Shown: positions 43,361 to 51,780 of the stretch, piece after piece
Position numbering within the stretch: the stretch's first letter is position 1
Layout: every line of letters begins with the position of its first letter
Origin: Gammaproteobacteria bacterium
GTDB lineage: Bacteria; Pseudomonadota; Gammaproteobacteria; Chromatiales; Chromatiaceae
Assembly (NCBI GenBank): GCA_011390365.1
Contig: JAABSM010000021.1
Location: forward strand, 1 to 51,822
Direction of reading: 5' to 3'
DNA length: 51,822 nt
Notes under the pieces: generated by a model
Told to the model about the DNA's origin: nothing
Seen by the model: the letters and a program-made list of their open reading frames with translations, nothing else
Database searches by the model: none
Made by a program: the position numbers and the translations under genes

Positions 43361-44431
43361 CTATTGCTCGACGAGGCGTGCGTGAAAGGAGTTCCAGCGT
43401 TTCAGGGTGCGCGGTCGCTTGGGCGTGAGAAACTCGGAGCGCTGGATGACGTCGGCGGGGGGGTGGATGATGGGGTCCTCGCGATGCCCTTCGGAGAGCA
43501 GCGGCTCGGCGTCCCGGTTGGTGCTGGCGTAGTAGAGGGTCTCGGCGGTGCGCGCCGCCATCTCCGGCCGTTGCAGGAAGTCGAGAAAGGCGTGGGCCAG
43601 CTCGGGCTGCCTGCTCTGGGCGCTGATGGAGAGATAATCGCACCACAGCAGGGCGCCCTCTTCGGGGACCACGAAGGAGAGCGGATGGTCGTCGGCGTTC
43701 TCCTTCAATAACAATGCGTCGCCGTTGTAGGTCACCGCCATCCACACCTCGCCGGCGACCAGTTTGGACTCGTTGGTAAGGTCGGGATAGGCGTAGTCAT
43801 GGACATGGGGGCGCTGACTGAGCAGCAACGCCGTTGCCTGATCGAACGCCTCCTTGCTTTCGTCGTTGAGGGAGCGGCCCTGGGCCTTCAGGCTCACGCC
43901 GACCAGCTCCAGCATATCCGGGGGCATCTGGATCTTGCCGCGCCATTCGGGGCGGGGCTCAAGGAGGTCGCGCCAGCTCCGCGGCGGCTCGCCCACCAGG
44001 TCCTGGCGATAGACTATGCCCATGGTGCCCCACAGATAGGGAGAGCCGTAGGTCGCGGACTGGTCGAAGGCGTCGATCCAGCGCTCTTCCACATGTTCGA
44101 GATGGGGCAGCAGTCCCTTGTCGAGGGGCGTCAGCCAGTTGCGCCGCGCATAGGAGGCGATGGAGCTGCCCGGCACCAGAATGACGTCGAATCCCCGCCC
44201 GCCGGTGGTGATCATCAGCTCGGTGGTCTCATCCTCGGTGGCGAAATAGACCTGCTTGACGCGGGCGTTGTGCTGCTTCTCGAACGCCTCGATCACCTGC
44301 TGGTCGACGTACTCGTTCCAGTTGAGGAATACCAGTTCCCGGGGCGGATCGGCGGGGGCTTGATCGGCGTGACTCCAAGGGTTTACGAAGACCACGGTCG
44401 CGACGAGCAGGAGTTGGGTCAGTGATCTCAT
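43361..44431 (-). CDS. PotD/PotF-like periplasmic polyamine-type binding protein
   Basis: The 356-residue protein has a signal peptide (about 3-22) and a type II periplasmic-binding fold. Family landmarks are FLNWNEYVDQQVIEAF, the hinge-region SPYLWGTMGIVY, TYNGDA and LLWCDYLS. The last corresponds to the W/D pair that contacts the amine in PotD; the Trp before NG in PotD is Tyr here. No ABC permease or ATPase is adjacent. The next gene encodes a sensor kinase-cyclase, so the protein may present its ligand to the sensor rather than a transporter. The start at 44431 follows a purine-rich stretch. Confidence 0.9.
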   Translation of the reverse strand: MRSLTQLLLVATVVFVNPWSHADQAPADPPRELVFLNWNEYVDQQVIEAFEKQHNARVKQVYFATEDETTELMITTGGRGFDVILVPGSSIASYARRNWLTPLDKGLLPHLEHVEERWIDAFDQSATYGSPYLWGTMGIVYRQDLVGEPPRSWRDLLEPRPEWRGKIQMPPDMLELVGVSLKAQGRSLNDESKEAFDQATALLLSQRPHVHDYAYPDLTNESKLVAGEVWMAVTYNGDALLLKENADDHPLSFVVPEEGALLWCDYLSISAQSRQPELAHAFLDFLQRPEMAARTAETLYYASTNRDAEPLLSEGHREDPIIHPPADVIQRSEFLTPKRPRTLKRWNSFHARLVEQ

Positions 44432-44726
44432 TCTGGTCTCTCTCTCTACAATCCGGGACTTTTCGGCCCTCGCCGGCGCACCCCCATTGCGTCGCGCTGC
44501 GTGAGGTGGCGGGGATGCGAGGGAATCCAAGCCATTGTAGAGCATTGCGAACCAAAACATAACACGATATCCAGGGGCGGGGCGCGCGGGGCGGATTAGG
44601 ATGCATTGACGCGGCCTCCGCTGGGCGGTACAGCCCTGGGGTGGTGCAATCGATAACAAGATAGCTGAAAATGCGCCCAAAATCGCAGTAGAATAGCGCG
44701 ATTGTAACTTCAAGCAGGAGATAGCG

Positions 44727-45581
44727 ATGAGCGACGGAAAGAGAACCGATCTGCCGGTAGTGGGTAGCGGTCTGGCGGTCAGCGCCGACCTGCATCGCAA
44801 AGCGGTGCGCGGGGCCTACGAGCAGGTGGCGGCGGCGAGCAACACCGGCGACTGCTGCGGTGTGGAGTCGAGTTGTTGCGGGGTCTCCGACGACGTCGCC
44901 ATCAACACCCTGATCTCTACCCGGCTGGGTTATTCGGAGGAAGATCTCGCCAACGTGCCGAGCGGGGCCGATATGGGGCTGGGGTGCGGCAATCCCCGCG
45001 CCATCGCCTCCCTGAAGGCGGGGGAGACGGTGCTCGATCTCGGCGCCGGCGGCGGCTTCGACTGCTTTCTCGCCTCGCCAGAGGTGGGAGAAGAAGGGCA
45101 TGTGATCGGCGTCGACATGACCCCGGAGATGCTCTCCAAGGCCCGCCAAAACGCCGAGCTGGGACGCTTTGCCAACGTCGAGTTTCGCCTCGGCGAGATC
45201 GAATACCTGCCGGTAGCGGACAACACCATCGACGTGATCATCTCCAACTGCGTCATCAACCTCTCGCCGAACAAGGCCCAGGTCTTTCGCGAGGCGTTTC
45301 GGGTGCTCAAGCCCGGCGGCCGGCTGGCCATCTCCGACGTGGTGGCGACCATCGAGCTGCCGGAGGAGATGCGCAACGACCCGCAATTGATCGCCGGCTG
45401 CATGGGCAACGCCTCCCTCATCGAAGAGCTGGAAGGCTTCATGAGCGAGGCCGGCTTCGTCGACCGCCGCATCGAACCCAAGGAGTCCTCCCGGGAATTC
45501 ATTCGCGATTGGGCGCCGGGCCGCGGCGTGGAGGACTACGTGGTCTCCGCCACCATCGAAGCGATCAAGCCGGTGCGCTGA
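44727..45581 (+). CDS. arsM: Arsenite S-adenosylmethionine methyltransferase
   Basis: The 284-residue cytoplasmic enzyme methylates As(III). It has the CC pairs near the N-terminus (DCCG, SCCG), GLGCGNP, the SAM motif VLDLGAGGGFD and the arsenic-binding Cys of SNCVINL. A further Cys in AGCMGNA completes the conserved set. GCAGGAGATAGCG precedes the ATG. No arsR or other ars gene is adjacent; the DegV-family gene follows after 2 nt. Confidence 0.95.
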   Translation: MSDGKRTDLPVVGSGLAVSADLHRKAVRGAYEQVAAASNTGDCCGVESSCCGVSDDVAINTLISTRLGYSEEDLANVPSGADMGLGCGNPRAIASLKAGETVLDLGAGGGFDCFLASPEVGEEGHVIGVDMTPEMLSKARQNAELGRFANVEFRLGEIEYLPVADNTIDVIISNCVINLSPNKAQVFREAFRVLKPGGRLAISDVVATIELPEEMRNDPQLIAGCMGNASLIEELEGFMSEAGFVDRRIEPKESSREFIRDWAPGRGVEDYVVSATIEAIKPVR

Positions 45582-45583
45582 GC

Positions 45584-46516
45584 ATGCCCGAGCGGTTCTG
45601 CATCCTGGTATCACCCACCTGCGATCTCTCCTCCAAGTTCATCAGCGAACACGGGGTTCGGGTGATGCCGGTGCACATCCGCATCGGCGAACACCTGATA
45701 GAGGATAATCGCAACCCCCGCCATACCCTCTCCTTCTATCACAATCAGTTGGCGCGCAGGGGCCTGGTCGCCGAGAGCGCATCGCTGTCGGCGCAAGAGA
45801 TCGCCGCGTTTCTCGAACATGGCCCGGTGCTGGGTTGCGAGAACCTGCTCTTCATCGCCATCAACGCCCAGCGCAGTCGGATCTATCGCAACACGGTAGC
45901 GGCGGTGCAGGCCAACCTGGAACGCTTCAAAGCCATCCGTCGCGACAAGGGGGTATTCGACCGCTTTCAGGTCTATCCGCTGGATAGCGAATCGATGTTC
46001 GCCGGCGAGGCGCTGCTGGCGTGGGAGGCGGTGCGCTTGGCGGATCGCGGCGACTACTCGCTGGGCGATGTCGGCGCCCGCCTCACCGATCTGCGCAAGC
46101 ATATCCACGCCTATGTGGTTCCCCGGGATCTCTATTTTCTGCACGCCCGCGGCGGCGCCAAGGGCGACAGGAGCGTTGGCTGGTTCAGTTACAAGCTGGG
46201 CTCACTGTTCGACGTCAAGCCGATCATTCGCTGCTACCAGGGAGAGACCGGTCCGGTCGACAAGGTGACCGGCTTCGACAAGGCGGTGCAGGCGCTGCTG
46301 GAACGGGCGCGGCAGGCGATCGACAGGGGTTTGCGGCTGCCTTTTATCGCCGCCTCCTACGCCGGCGACCTGGATGAGATCGGCGAAACCGGCGCCTATC
46401 GCGAGTTCGTGCTCTACGCCAAACACAAGAACGTAAAGACCATGCTCTCCCTGATGAGCGCCACCGCCGCCGTCAACGTCGGCCCCGGGGCCTTCGCCCT
46501 AGCCTACGCGGAGTAG
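45584..46516 (+). CDS. DegV family protein (fatty-acid-binding fold)
   Basis: The 310-residue protein shows the DegV pattern: an N-terminal strand ending SPTCDLS, a central DSESMFAGEALLAWEAVRLA segment and a C-terminal NVGPGAFALAY motif. DegV proteins bind fatty acids and in Firmicutes deliver them to fatty-acid kinase; the role in gammaproteobacteria is unclear. It starts 2 nt after arsM and is presumably co-transcribed. Confidence 0.85.
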   Translation: MPERFCILVSPTCDLSSKFISEHGVRVMPVHIRIGEHLIEDNRNPRHTLSFYHNQLARRGLVAESASLSAQEIAAFLEHGPVLGCENLLFIAINAQRSRIYRNTVAAVQANLERFKAIRRDKGVFDRFQVYPLDSESMFAGEALLAWEAVRLADRGDYSLGDVGARLTDLRKHIHAYVVPRDLYFLHARGGAKGDRSVGWFSYKLGSLFDVKPIIRCYQGETGPVDKVTGFDKAVQALLERARQAIDRGLRLPFIAASYAGDLDEIGETGAYREFVLYAKHKNVKTMLSLMSATAAVNVGPGAFALAYAE

Positions 46517-46589
46517 TGCGGCGGCGTCGAAGTGTCTTGATGTCATGCAAACCCCTCCTACAAGGTGGCCCCGGGATGGTTTCGCGGCA

Positions 46590-47468
46590 CTACGCCATGA
46601 CATAACCAAAACTCACGGTGATGCTGAACAGCAATTGCAGCTTCGCCGTTGCCGCCAGCAGGGAGTTGAGATTGGGACCCACCGGCTCCCGGAACAGACG
46701 CCGGATGAGATAAACCGCGACAGGGATCAACGCCAGCACCAGCGCCGTCTCCGGCGGCCCCATCAGCGGCAGTAGAAAGGGTGTCAGCACCATCGCCGCG
46801 TATGCCCAGCGCGCCCGGGTCCGCCCCAGCAGATGGGGCAGGGTGAAGCGACCGGCGGCGCGATCCTGCTCCATATCGCGATAATTGTTGACCAGCAATA
46901 CCGCCGCCGCCAGCAACCCCAGCGCCCCCCCCAGCCAGAACGCCGCCGCGCCGAAGCCGCCGCTTAGCACATAGTGAAAGCCCACCGTGGTCACCAACCC
47001 GAAAAAGAGGATCACCGTCAACTCGCCCAGCGGCGTGGTGGAGATGGGGCGCGGCCCGGCGGTATAGCCATAGCCCGCCAGCACGCTCAGGATGCCCGCC
47101 AGCAGGATCGGCCAGCCCCCCACCCACACCAGATAGCCGGTGGGAATCCAGCACAGGGTGAAACAGGCGAAGGCCGCGGACTTGAGCTGGCGGGCGCTGA
47201 ACCAGCCCTGGCTGGCGGCGCGTTCCGGCCCGATACGCGCCGGCGTATCGCCGCCGCGCTCGAAATCCGCCGCGTCGTTATGCAGATTGGTGCCAATCTG
47301 CACCAGCAGCGCCGCGGCCGCGATGGCGATCATCAGCCCCCAATGCAACTCCCCGGTCTCGGACCAGGCCAGCGCCGCGGCGGCGATCAATGGCGCAATC
47401 GCCATGGTCAGGGTCTTGGGGCGAATCGCCAACCAGGCGTATCCCAGCCAGGAGGGGGTCATGGGCAT
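46590..47468 (-). CDS. menA: MenA-like prenyltransferase (1,4-dihydroxy-2-naphthoate type)
   Basis: The 292-residue UbiA-superfamily membrane enzyme has eight or so helices. Its Asp-rich sites are NLHNDAADFERGGD and NNYRDMEQD, and RPKTLTMAIAPL near the N-terminus is typical of MenA rather than UbiA. It would make demethylmenaquinone. The ATG at 47468 has AAGGGA upstream (an ATG at 47462 is also possible). No other men genes are in the window. It converges on the DegV gene. Confidence 0.9.
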   Translation of the reverse strand: MPMTPSWLGYAWLAIRPKTLTMAIAPLIAAAALAWSETGELHWGLMIAIAAAALLVQIGTNLHNDAADFERGGDTPARIGPERAASQGWFSARQLKSAAFACFTLCWIPTGYLVWVGGWPILLAGILSVLAGYGYTAGPRPISTTPLGELTVILFFGLVTTVGFHYVLSGGFGAAAFWLGGALGLLAAAVLLVNNYRDMEQDRAAGRFTLPHLLGRTRARWAYAAMVLTPFLLPLMGPPETALVLALIPVAVYLIRRLFREPVGPNLNSLLAATAKLQLLFSITVSFGYVMA

Positions 47469-47651
47469 TACAATCCCTTGTGCTACATGTATCGAATCGT
47501 CAGGCCGGATTATACCCCAAGTGCGCAACCCAACCATCGCCTCGTCCTGGCATGCGGCGCGGCCTTGGTCAATCCTCGAATATTGGAATCAGTATGAAAA
47601 TAGTCATTTAAGCCTGGAAATGTGAAGCGCGTCACCTACATTCTCCGGCGC

Positions 47652-47670
47652 GGGGACATCTCCTGTCCCC
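47652..47670. repeat. Hairpin upstream of cas3
   Basis: 7-bp arms 47652-47658 and 47664-47670 (GGGGACA/TGTCCCC). It lies 45 nt before the cas3 start and may be a dispersed palindrome or part of the leader. Confidence 0.45.
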
Positions 47671-47714
47671 CTGGTGGAGTAGTATGGGCTTCAGTCCAAA
47701 AGAGGTATATGTAC

Positions 47715-50435
47715 ATGGATGAGCGGAGTTACATCGCGTATTGGGGCAAAGCGGAACGGGATGGTGATGGCTTCCACCGACTGGTCTATCACTGTCTGGA
47801 TGTAGCCGCCTGCGGCCAGCGATTGCTGGAGCGGCATAGGGGCCTGAGCCAGTCCCTCGCCCGTTTGAGCGGGTTGAACGAACAGACCCTCGCCGCCTGG
47901 GTCCGCTTTTTCCTCGCCACCCACGACATCGGCAAATTCACCAGCGCCTTTCAAGGGCTGCGCCCCGATCTGATGCCGGCGGGCTGCATCTCCAACGCCC
48001 CCTACGACCCGCGCCACGACTCCCTCGGCTTCTTTCTTTGGCAGGACAAGCTGTCCGGATCGCTGTGGGAGAAGGATCTCTTCGGCTTGGCCGAGAAAGG
48101 CGACGAAGATGAATGGTTCGATCTGCTCGACCACTGGGCGCGGGCGGTCACCGGCCACCATGGTCAGCCGCCCAAGGATGCGAGGTTCAGCCTGGGGGCG
48201 TATTTCTCCCCCGCCGACCTGGAGGCCGCCGAGGCCTTCGCCCTGGACTTGTCGGAGCTGTTTCTTGCCAACGCCCCGAACATCGACTGGCCCGAACCCG
48301 ACCAATGGCTTCAGCCCACCAAGGAGTTCTCCTGGTGGCTCGCCGGCTTCGCGGTGCTCGCCGACTGGCTGGGTTCCAATCAGGATTTTTTCCCCTTTTG
48401 CGGCGAGCCCATGCCCCTGGAGCGCTATTGGCAAGAGATCGCCTTGCCCAAAGCAGGCAAGGCCATCGAACAGGCCGGTCTGCTGCCGGGCATGACCGCT
48501 GGCCGACAGGGCCTCTCGGAGCTGTTCGATGGGTTCGATACGCCCACACCGCTCCAGGCCTTCTGCGAACGACTCGAACCCACCGGCGAGCCCGAGTTGC
48601 TGATTCTGGAGGATGTCACCGGCGCGGGCAAGACCGAGGCCGCCTTCTTGCTGCTCAATCGCCTGCTGGCGGTCGGCGCGGGGCAGGGCGCCTATCTGGC
48701 GCTGCCCACCATGGCCACCGCCAACGCCATGTATGGCCGCACCGGCAAGGTCTACCGCCGGCTGTTCGAAGGCGAGACTGAGCCCTCGCTGGTGCTGGCC
48801 CACGGCAGCCGCCAGCTGCATGACGGCTTTCGCCGCTCCCTGCTAACCGAGTCCGCCGGCGGCGATGCCTATGAAAAGGGCGAGGCCAACGCCCAGGCCC
48901 ACTGCAACGCCTGGATCGCCGACAACCGCAAGCGCGCCCTGCTCGCCCAGATCGGCGTAGGCACCATCGATCAGGCCCTGCTCGCGGTGCTCACCTCTCG
49001 CCACCAGTCGCTGCGCCTGCTCGGTCTGCTGGGCAAGGTGCTGGTGGTGGACGAGGTGCATGCCGCCGACGACTACATGCTCGGACTGTTACGGCGACTG
49101 CTGCGCATCCACGCCCGCGCCGGCGGCAGCGCCATCCTGCTCTCCGCCACCCTGCCGCAGCGCATGCGCCGCGAATTGGCCAAGGCCTTTCGCGAAGGCC
49201 TGGACGCGCCCACGGCGGAACTCGACTCCACCGATTACCCCCTGGTCACCCGCATCCGCCGCGACGGGGTGGACGAAGAGAGGGTCGATACCCGGGAAAG
49301 CGTGAAACGTAATCTCCGCTTCAACAGCCTGCGCACATTCGAGCAGGTCATCGACTGGATCATCGCCCAGAGCGAGGCCGGCCAGTGCATCGCCTGGGTG
49401 CGCAACACCGTGGGCGACGCCATCGAGGCCTTCGAAACCCTGCTGGCAAGGCTCCCCGCGGAACGGCTCGACCTGTTTCACGCCCGCTTCGCCCTCGGCG
49501 ACCGGCTGGCCATCGAAGACCGGGTGCTGGAGACCTTCGGCAAGGCGAGCGGTGGCCAAGGGCGCAAGGGCCGGGTGCTGATCGCCACCCAGGTGATCGA
49601 GCAATCCCTCGACCTCGACTTCGACCAAATGGTCAGCGACCTCGCCCCCATCGACCTACTGATCCAGCGCGCCGGCCGCCTGCGCCGCCACTGCCGTTCC
49701 CTGGATGGCGATCCCGTCGAAGGCCCGGACCAGCGCGGCGAACCCTGCCTGCATCTACTGGCCCCCGACCCTACTGACAACCCGGACGCCGAATGGTACG
49801 CCCGTCGCTTTCCCAGTGGGGCCTATGTCTACCCCAACCACGCCCGGCTCTGGCTCACCGCCAATCTGCTGGAGAGCAAACAGACACTGGCCATCCCCGA
49901 AGACCTGCGGACCGCGGTAGAGACGGTCTATTCCGAGGATTCCGACGCCGGCCTGCCCGACGGGCTGATGGAAAACTACTGGGACGCCGACGGCGAGGCC
50001 CGCGCCCAGGCCTCCCTGGCCCAAGCCAACACCATCCCCTTCGAGCAGGGTTACAACTATCGGGGAACTGACTGGTGGGAAGACACCCACACCCCCACCC
50101 GCCTCGGCGACCGGACCATCACCCTGCGCCTGGCGCGCTGGGACGGCGAAAGGTTGCGGCCCTGGAGTGAGCAAGCAGAAAACGCCTGGTCCCTCAGCGA
50201 AGTGAACATCCGCCACAAACTGGCGGCCCAGGAGGCCCCGGCGGCATCCTCAAAGCTGGCCGAGGCGCGAAAGAACCTCAAGGAGAGCTGGCCGCGCAAG
50301 GGCGAGGGCTACCTGCTGATCCCCCTCACCGAAGACAACGAAGCCTGGACTGGAGAAGCCATCAACGAACGCGGCGACACGGTGACAATCCGCTACACCG
50401 AACGCCACGGCCTGACAGTGGAAAAACCCGCGTAG
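47715..50435 (+). CDS. cas3: CRISPR-associated helicase-nuclease Cas3 (type I-E-like)
   Basis: The 906-residue protein shreds DNA marked by Cascade. The N-terminal HD nuclease has H26 (YHCLDVAA) and H70-D71 (LATHDIGKF). The helicase has motif I TGAGKTE (about 302-308), DEVH at 446-449, SATLP (about 477) and QRAGRLRRH as motif VI. The opening YWGKAERDG and YHCLDVAA resemble type I-E Cas3. AGAGG precedes the ATG at 47715 with good spacing; 47709 is an alternative. No other cas gene or CRISPR array is in the window, though they could lie beyond its right end. The TAG stop is part of a palindromic element. Confidence 0.93.
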   Translation: MDERSYIAYWGKAERDGDGFHRLVYHCLDVAACGQRLLERHRGLSQSLARLSGLNEQTLAAWVRFFLATHDIGKFTSAFQGLRPDLMPAGCISNAPYDPRHDSLGFFLWQDKLSGSLWEKDLFGLAEKGDEDEWFDLLDHWARAVTGHHGQPPKDARFSLGAYFSPADLEAAEAFALDLSELFLANAPNIDWPEPDQWLQPTKEFSWWLAGFAVLADWLGSNQDFFPFCGEPMPLERYWQEIALPKAGKAIEQAGLLPGMTAGRQGLSELFDGFDTPTPLQAFCERLEPTGEPELLILEDVTGAGKTEAAFLLLNRLLAVGAGQGAYLALPTMATANAMYGRTGKVYRRLFEGETEPSLVLAHGSRQLHDGFRRSLLTESAGGDAYEKGEANAQAHCNAWIADNRKRALLAQIGVGTIDQALLAVLTSRHQSLRLLGLLGKVLVVDEVHAADDYMLGLLRRLLRIHARAGGSAILLSATLPQRMRRELAKAFREGLDAPTAELDSTDYPLVTRIRRDGVDEERVDTRESVKRNLRFNSLRTFEQVIDWIIAQSEAGQCIAWVRNTVGDAIEAFETLLARLPAERLDLFHARFALGDRLAIEDRVLETFGKASGGQGRKGRVLIATQVIEQSLDLDFDQMVSDLAPIDLLIQRAGRLRRHCRSLDGDPVEGPDQRGEPCLHLLAPDPTDNPDAEWYARRFPSGAYVYPNHARLWLTANLLESKQTLAIPEDLRTAVETVYSEDSDAGLPDGLMENYWDADGEARAQASLAQANTIPFEQGYNYRGTDWWEDTHTPTRLGDRTITLRLARWDGERLRPWSEQAENAWSLSEVNIRHKLAAQEAPAASSKLAEARKNLKESWPRKGEGYLLIPLTEDNEAWTGEAINERGDTVTIRYTERHGLTVEKPA

Positions 50436-50447
50436 GGTGCGTTAGCG
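50406..50447 (+). repeat. Direct repeat, left copy (3' end of cas3)
   Basis: It matches 51781-51822 at 37 of 42 positions, the last 27 identical. Both copies encode HGL-(T/A)-VEKPA-stop in the same frame, so the right copy is a displaced duplicate of the cas3 3' end plus the start of the palindromic element. Confidence 0.8.
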
Positions 50448-50652
50448 CCGCCGGGAACCATGCGACGATCTCGGGGCAACGAAGAGGCCGGAGAAGGCAG
50501 AAAAAGGAGCGGCATCCCGCGGCGCGTAACGCACCATGGCCGGAGTTGGTGCGTTACGCGCCGCGAGTGATCGACCAAATGGCGCATTATTCGACCTCTC
50601 GTGTTGTGCGAAGGGCGGTGGGACAAAACAGGGCGGCGCTAACGCACCCTAC
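50432..50652. repeat. MITE-like element with 20-bp perfect inverted ends and a nested 19-bp stem
   Basis: Ends 50432-50451 and 50633-50652 are perfectly complementary. Inside, 50518-50536 pairs perfectly with 50547-50565. It supplies the cas3 stop codon. A further left end, GTAGGGTGCGTTAGCG, appears at 51807-51822 where the window stops. No transposase is encoded. Confidence 0.88.
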
Positions 50653-50774
50653 ACCGAACACCATGGCACCGAGTTGAGGGTGCCAGGCAACAAGGGAAAC
50701 CGCTCCGGGTTTGCTATGATCACAATGAATTACAGCTTCAGGACCGCAGTCACCCAGCCTGCAATGGATAAACA

Positions 50775-51002
50775 ATGACGCACACGAATACCTCGATTCC
50801 CATGCCAGACAAGATCCCGTTTCTAAAAGCCATCTGCTGGCAAACCGCCGATGTACGCCATTTTACCCCGGAGGAGGCGCTGGCCCGTTACGAACGCGGC
50901 TGGACCTACCGCGGCGTACTGGAAGACCTGAAAGGAGAGGAGCTGGATTATGTGCGCGCACTTGCCCGGACGTTCGGCTCCTGGATACAAAATGTCGTTT
51001 GA
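50775..51002 (+). CDS. Small protein preceding an AbiEii-like gene (possible antitoxin)
   Basis: The 75-residue protein contains FTPEEALARYERGWTYRG and ends LARTFGSWIQNVV. I do not recognise a family with certainty. Its 3' end overlaps the next gene by 11 nt, which is typical of toxin-antitoxin pairs. Its partner being a nucleotidyltransferase makes an antitoxin role plausible, but it is not an AbiEi-type protein. Confidence 0.75.
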   Translation: MTHTNTSIPMPDKIPFLKAICWQTADVRHFTPEEALARYERGWTYRGVLEDLKGEELDYVRALARTFGSWIQNVV

Positions 51003-51759
51003 TCACCCCCACCACCAAATGATACACCGCGTTCTGGAGGCCCTGGATCGCGACCTTCTCATACGCACCCGCAGCTATTTCGGGGGCGGCACGCTCATCG
51101 CTTTGCAACATGATGAATACCGCTGGTCGAAGGATATCGACTTCGTCTGTCCGGTCGGGCCTGGGTACCGGGAGCTTCGCACGGTCGTCATGGATGGCGG
51201 GGTAGAGGCGCTGTTTCATTCACCGGCAAAGGTTGACCTCCCTCGGGGAGGGATGGTCGATCAATACGGCGTTCGGATGGCCGTGACCCTGGAAGGCTTC
51301 GATGAAATCCTGAAGCTGGAAATCATCGCCGAATCGCGAATCGATCTCGATCCTCCGGAAAACCTTGAATGGTCTCCAGTGCCGGTCTTGAGTCTGACGG
51401 ATCGGTTCGCCGAAAAACTCCTTGCCAACGCCGACCGTTGGGCGGATCGGGCCATGGAGGCCCGCGATCTCATCGACCTGTGCGTTCTTCGCCTTCATGC
51501 CCCGATCCCGCAAAAGTCTATCATCAAGGCGGAAAACGCCTACCCGGTCATGGAGCCGCTGCGCCGCGCAATACAGGGCTTTCAGGACAATCCAGGCTAC
51601 CGCGACACCTGCTTCACCCAATTACAAGTGCGCAGTCCCCGCCACATCATCAATGGACTCGACCTGCTGGCAAGCGACCTGGATCTGCATCCCACCCATC
51701 GAACCGCGTTCGAGGCGGGGCCGGAAGATGAAGTCTCCAGCGATGCGCAGGGGCGCTAA
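50992..51759 (+). CDS. AbiEii/AbiGii-type nucleotidyltransferase (possible toxin)
   Basis: The 255-residue protein has the nucleotidyltransferase pattern GGGT (G31-T34) followed by SKDIDF (D48, D50), and a helical C-terminal half. AbiEii-family proteins act as toxins or phage-defence enzymes that modify tRNA or other targets. It overlaps the small upstream gene by 11 nt; the start at 50992 gives this overlap. The pair lies just behind cas3, between direct repeats. Confidence 0.85.
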   Translation: MSFDHPHHQMIHRVLEALDRDLLIRTRSYFGGGTLIALQHDEYRWSKDIDFVCPVGPGYRELRTVVMDGGVEALFHSPAKVDLPRGGMVDQYGVRMAVTLEGFDEILKLEIIAESRIDLDPPENLEWSPVPVLSLTDRFAEKLLANADRWADRAMEARDLIDLCVLRLHAPIPQKSIIKAENAYPVMEPLRRAIQGFQDNPGYRDTCFTQLQVRSPRHIINGLDLLASDLDLHPTHRTAFEAGPEDEVSSDAQGR

Positions 51760-51780
51760 ACCTGGCCGAGCGATGCCACC

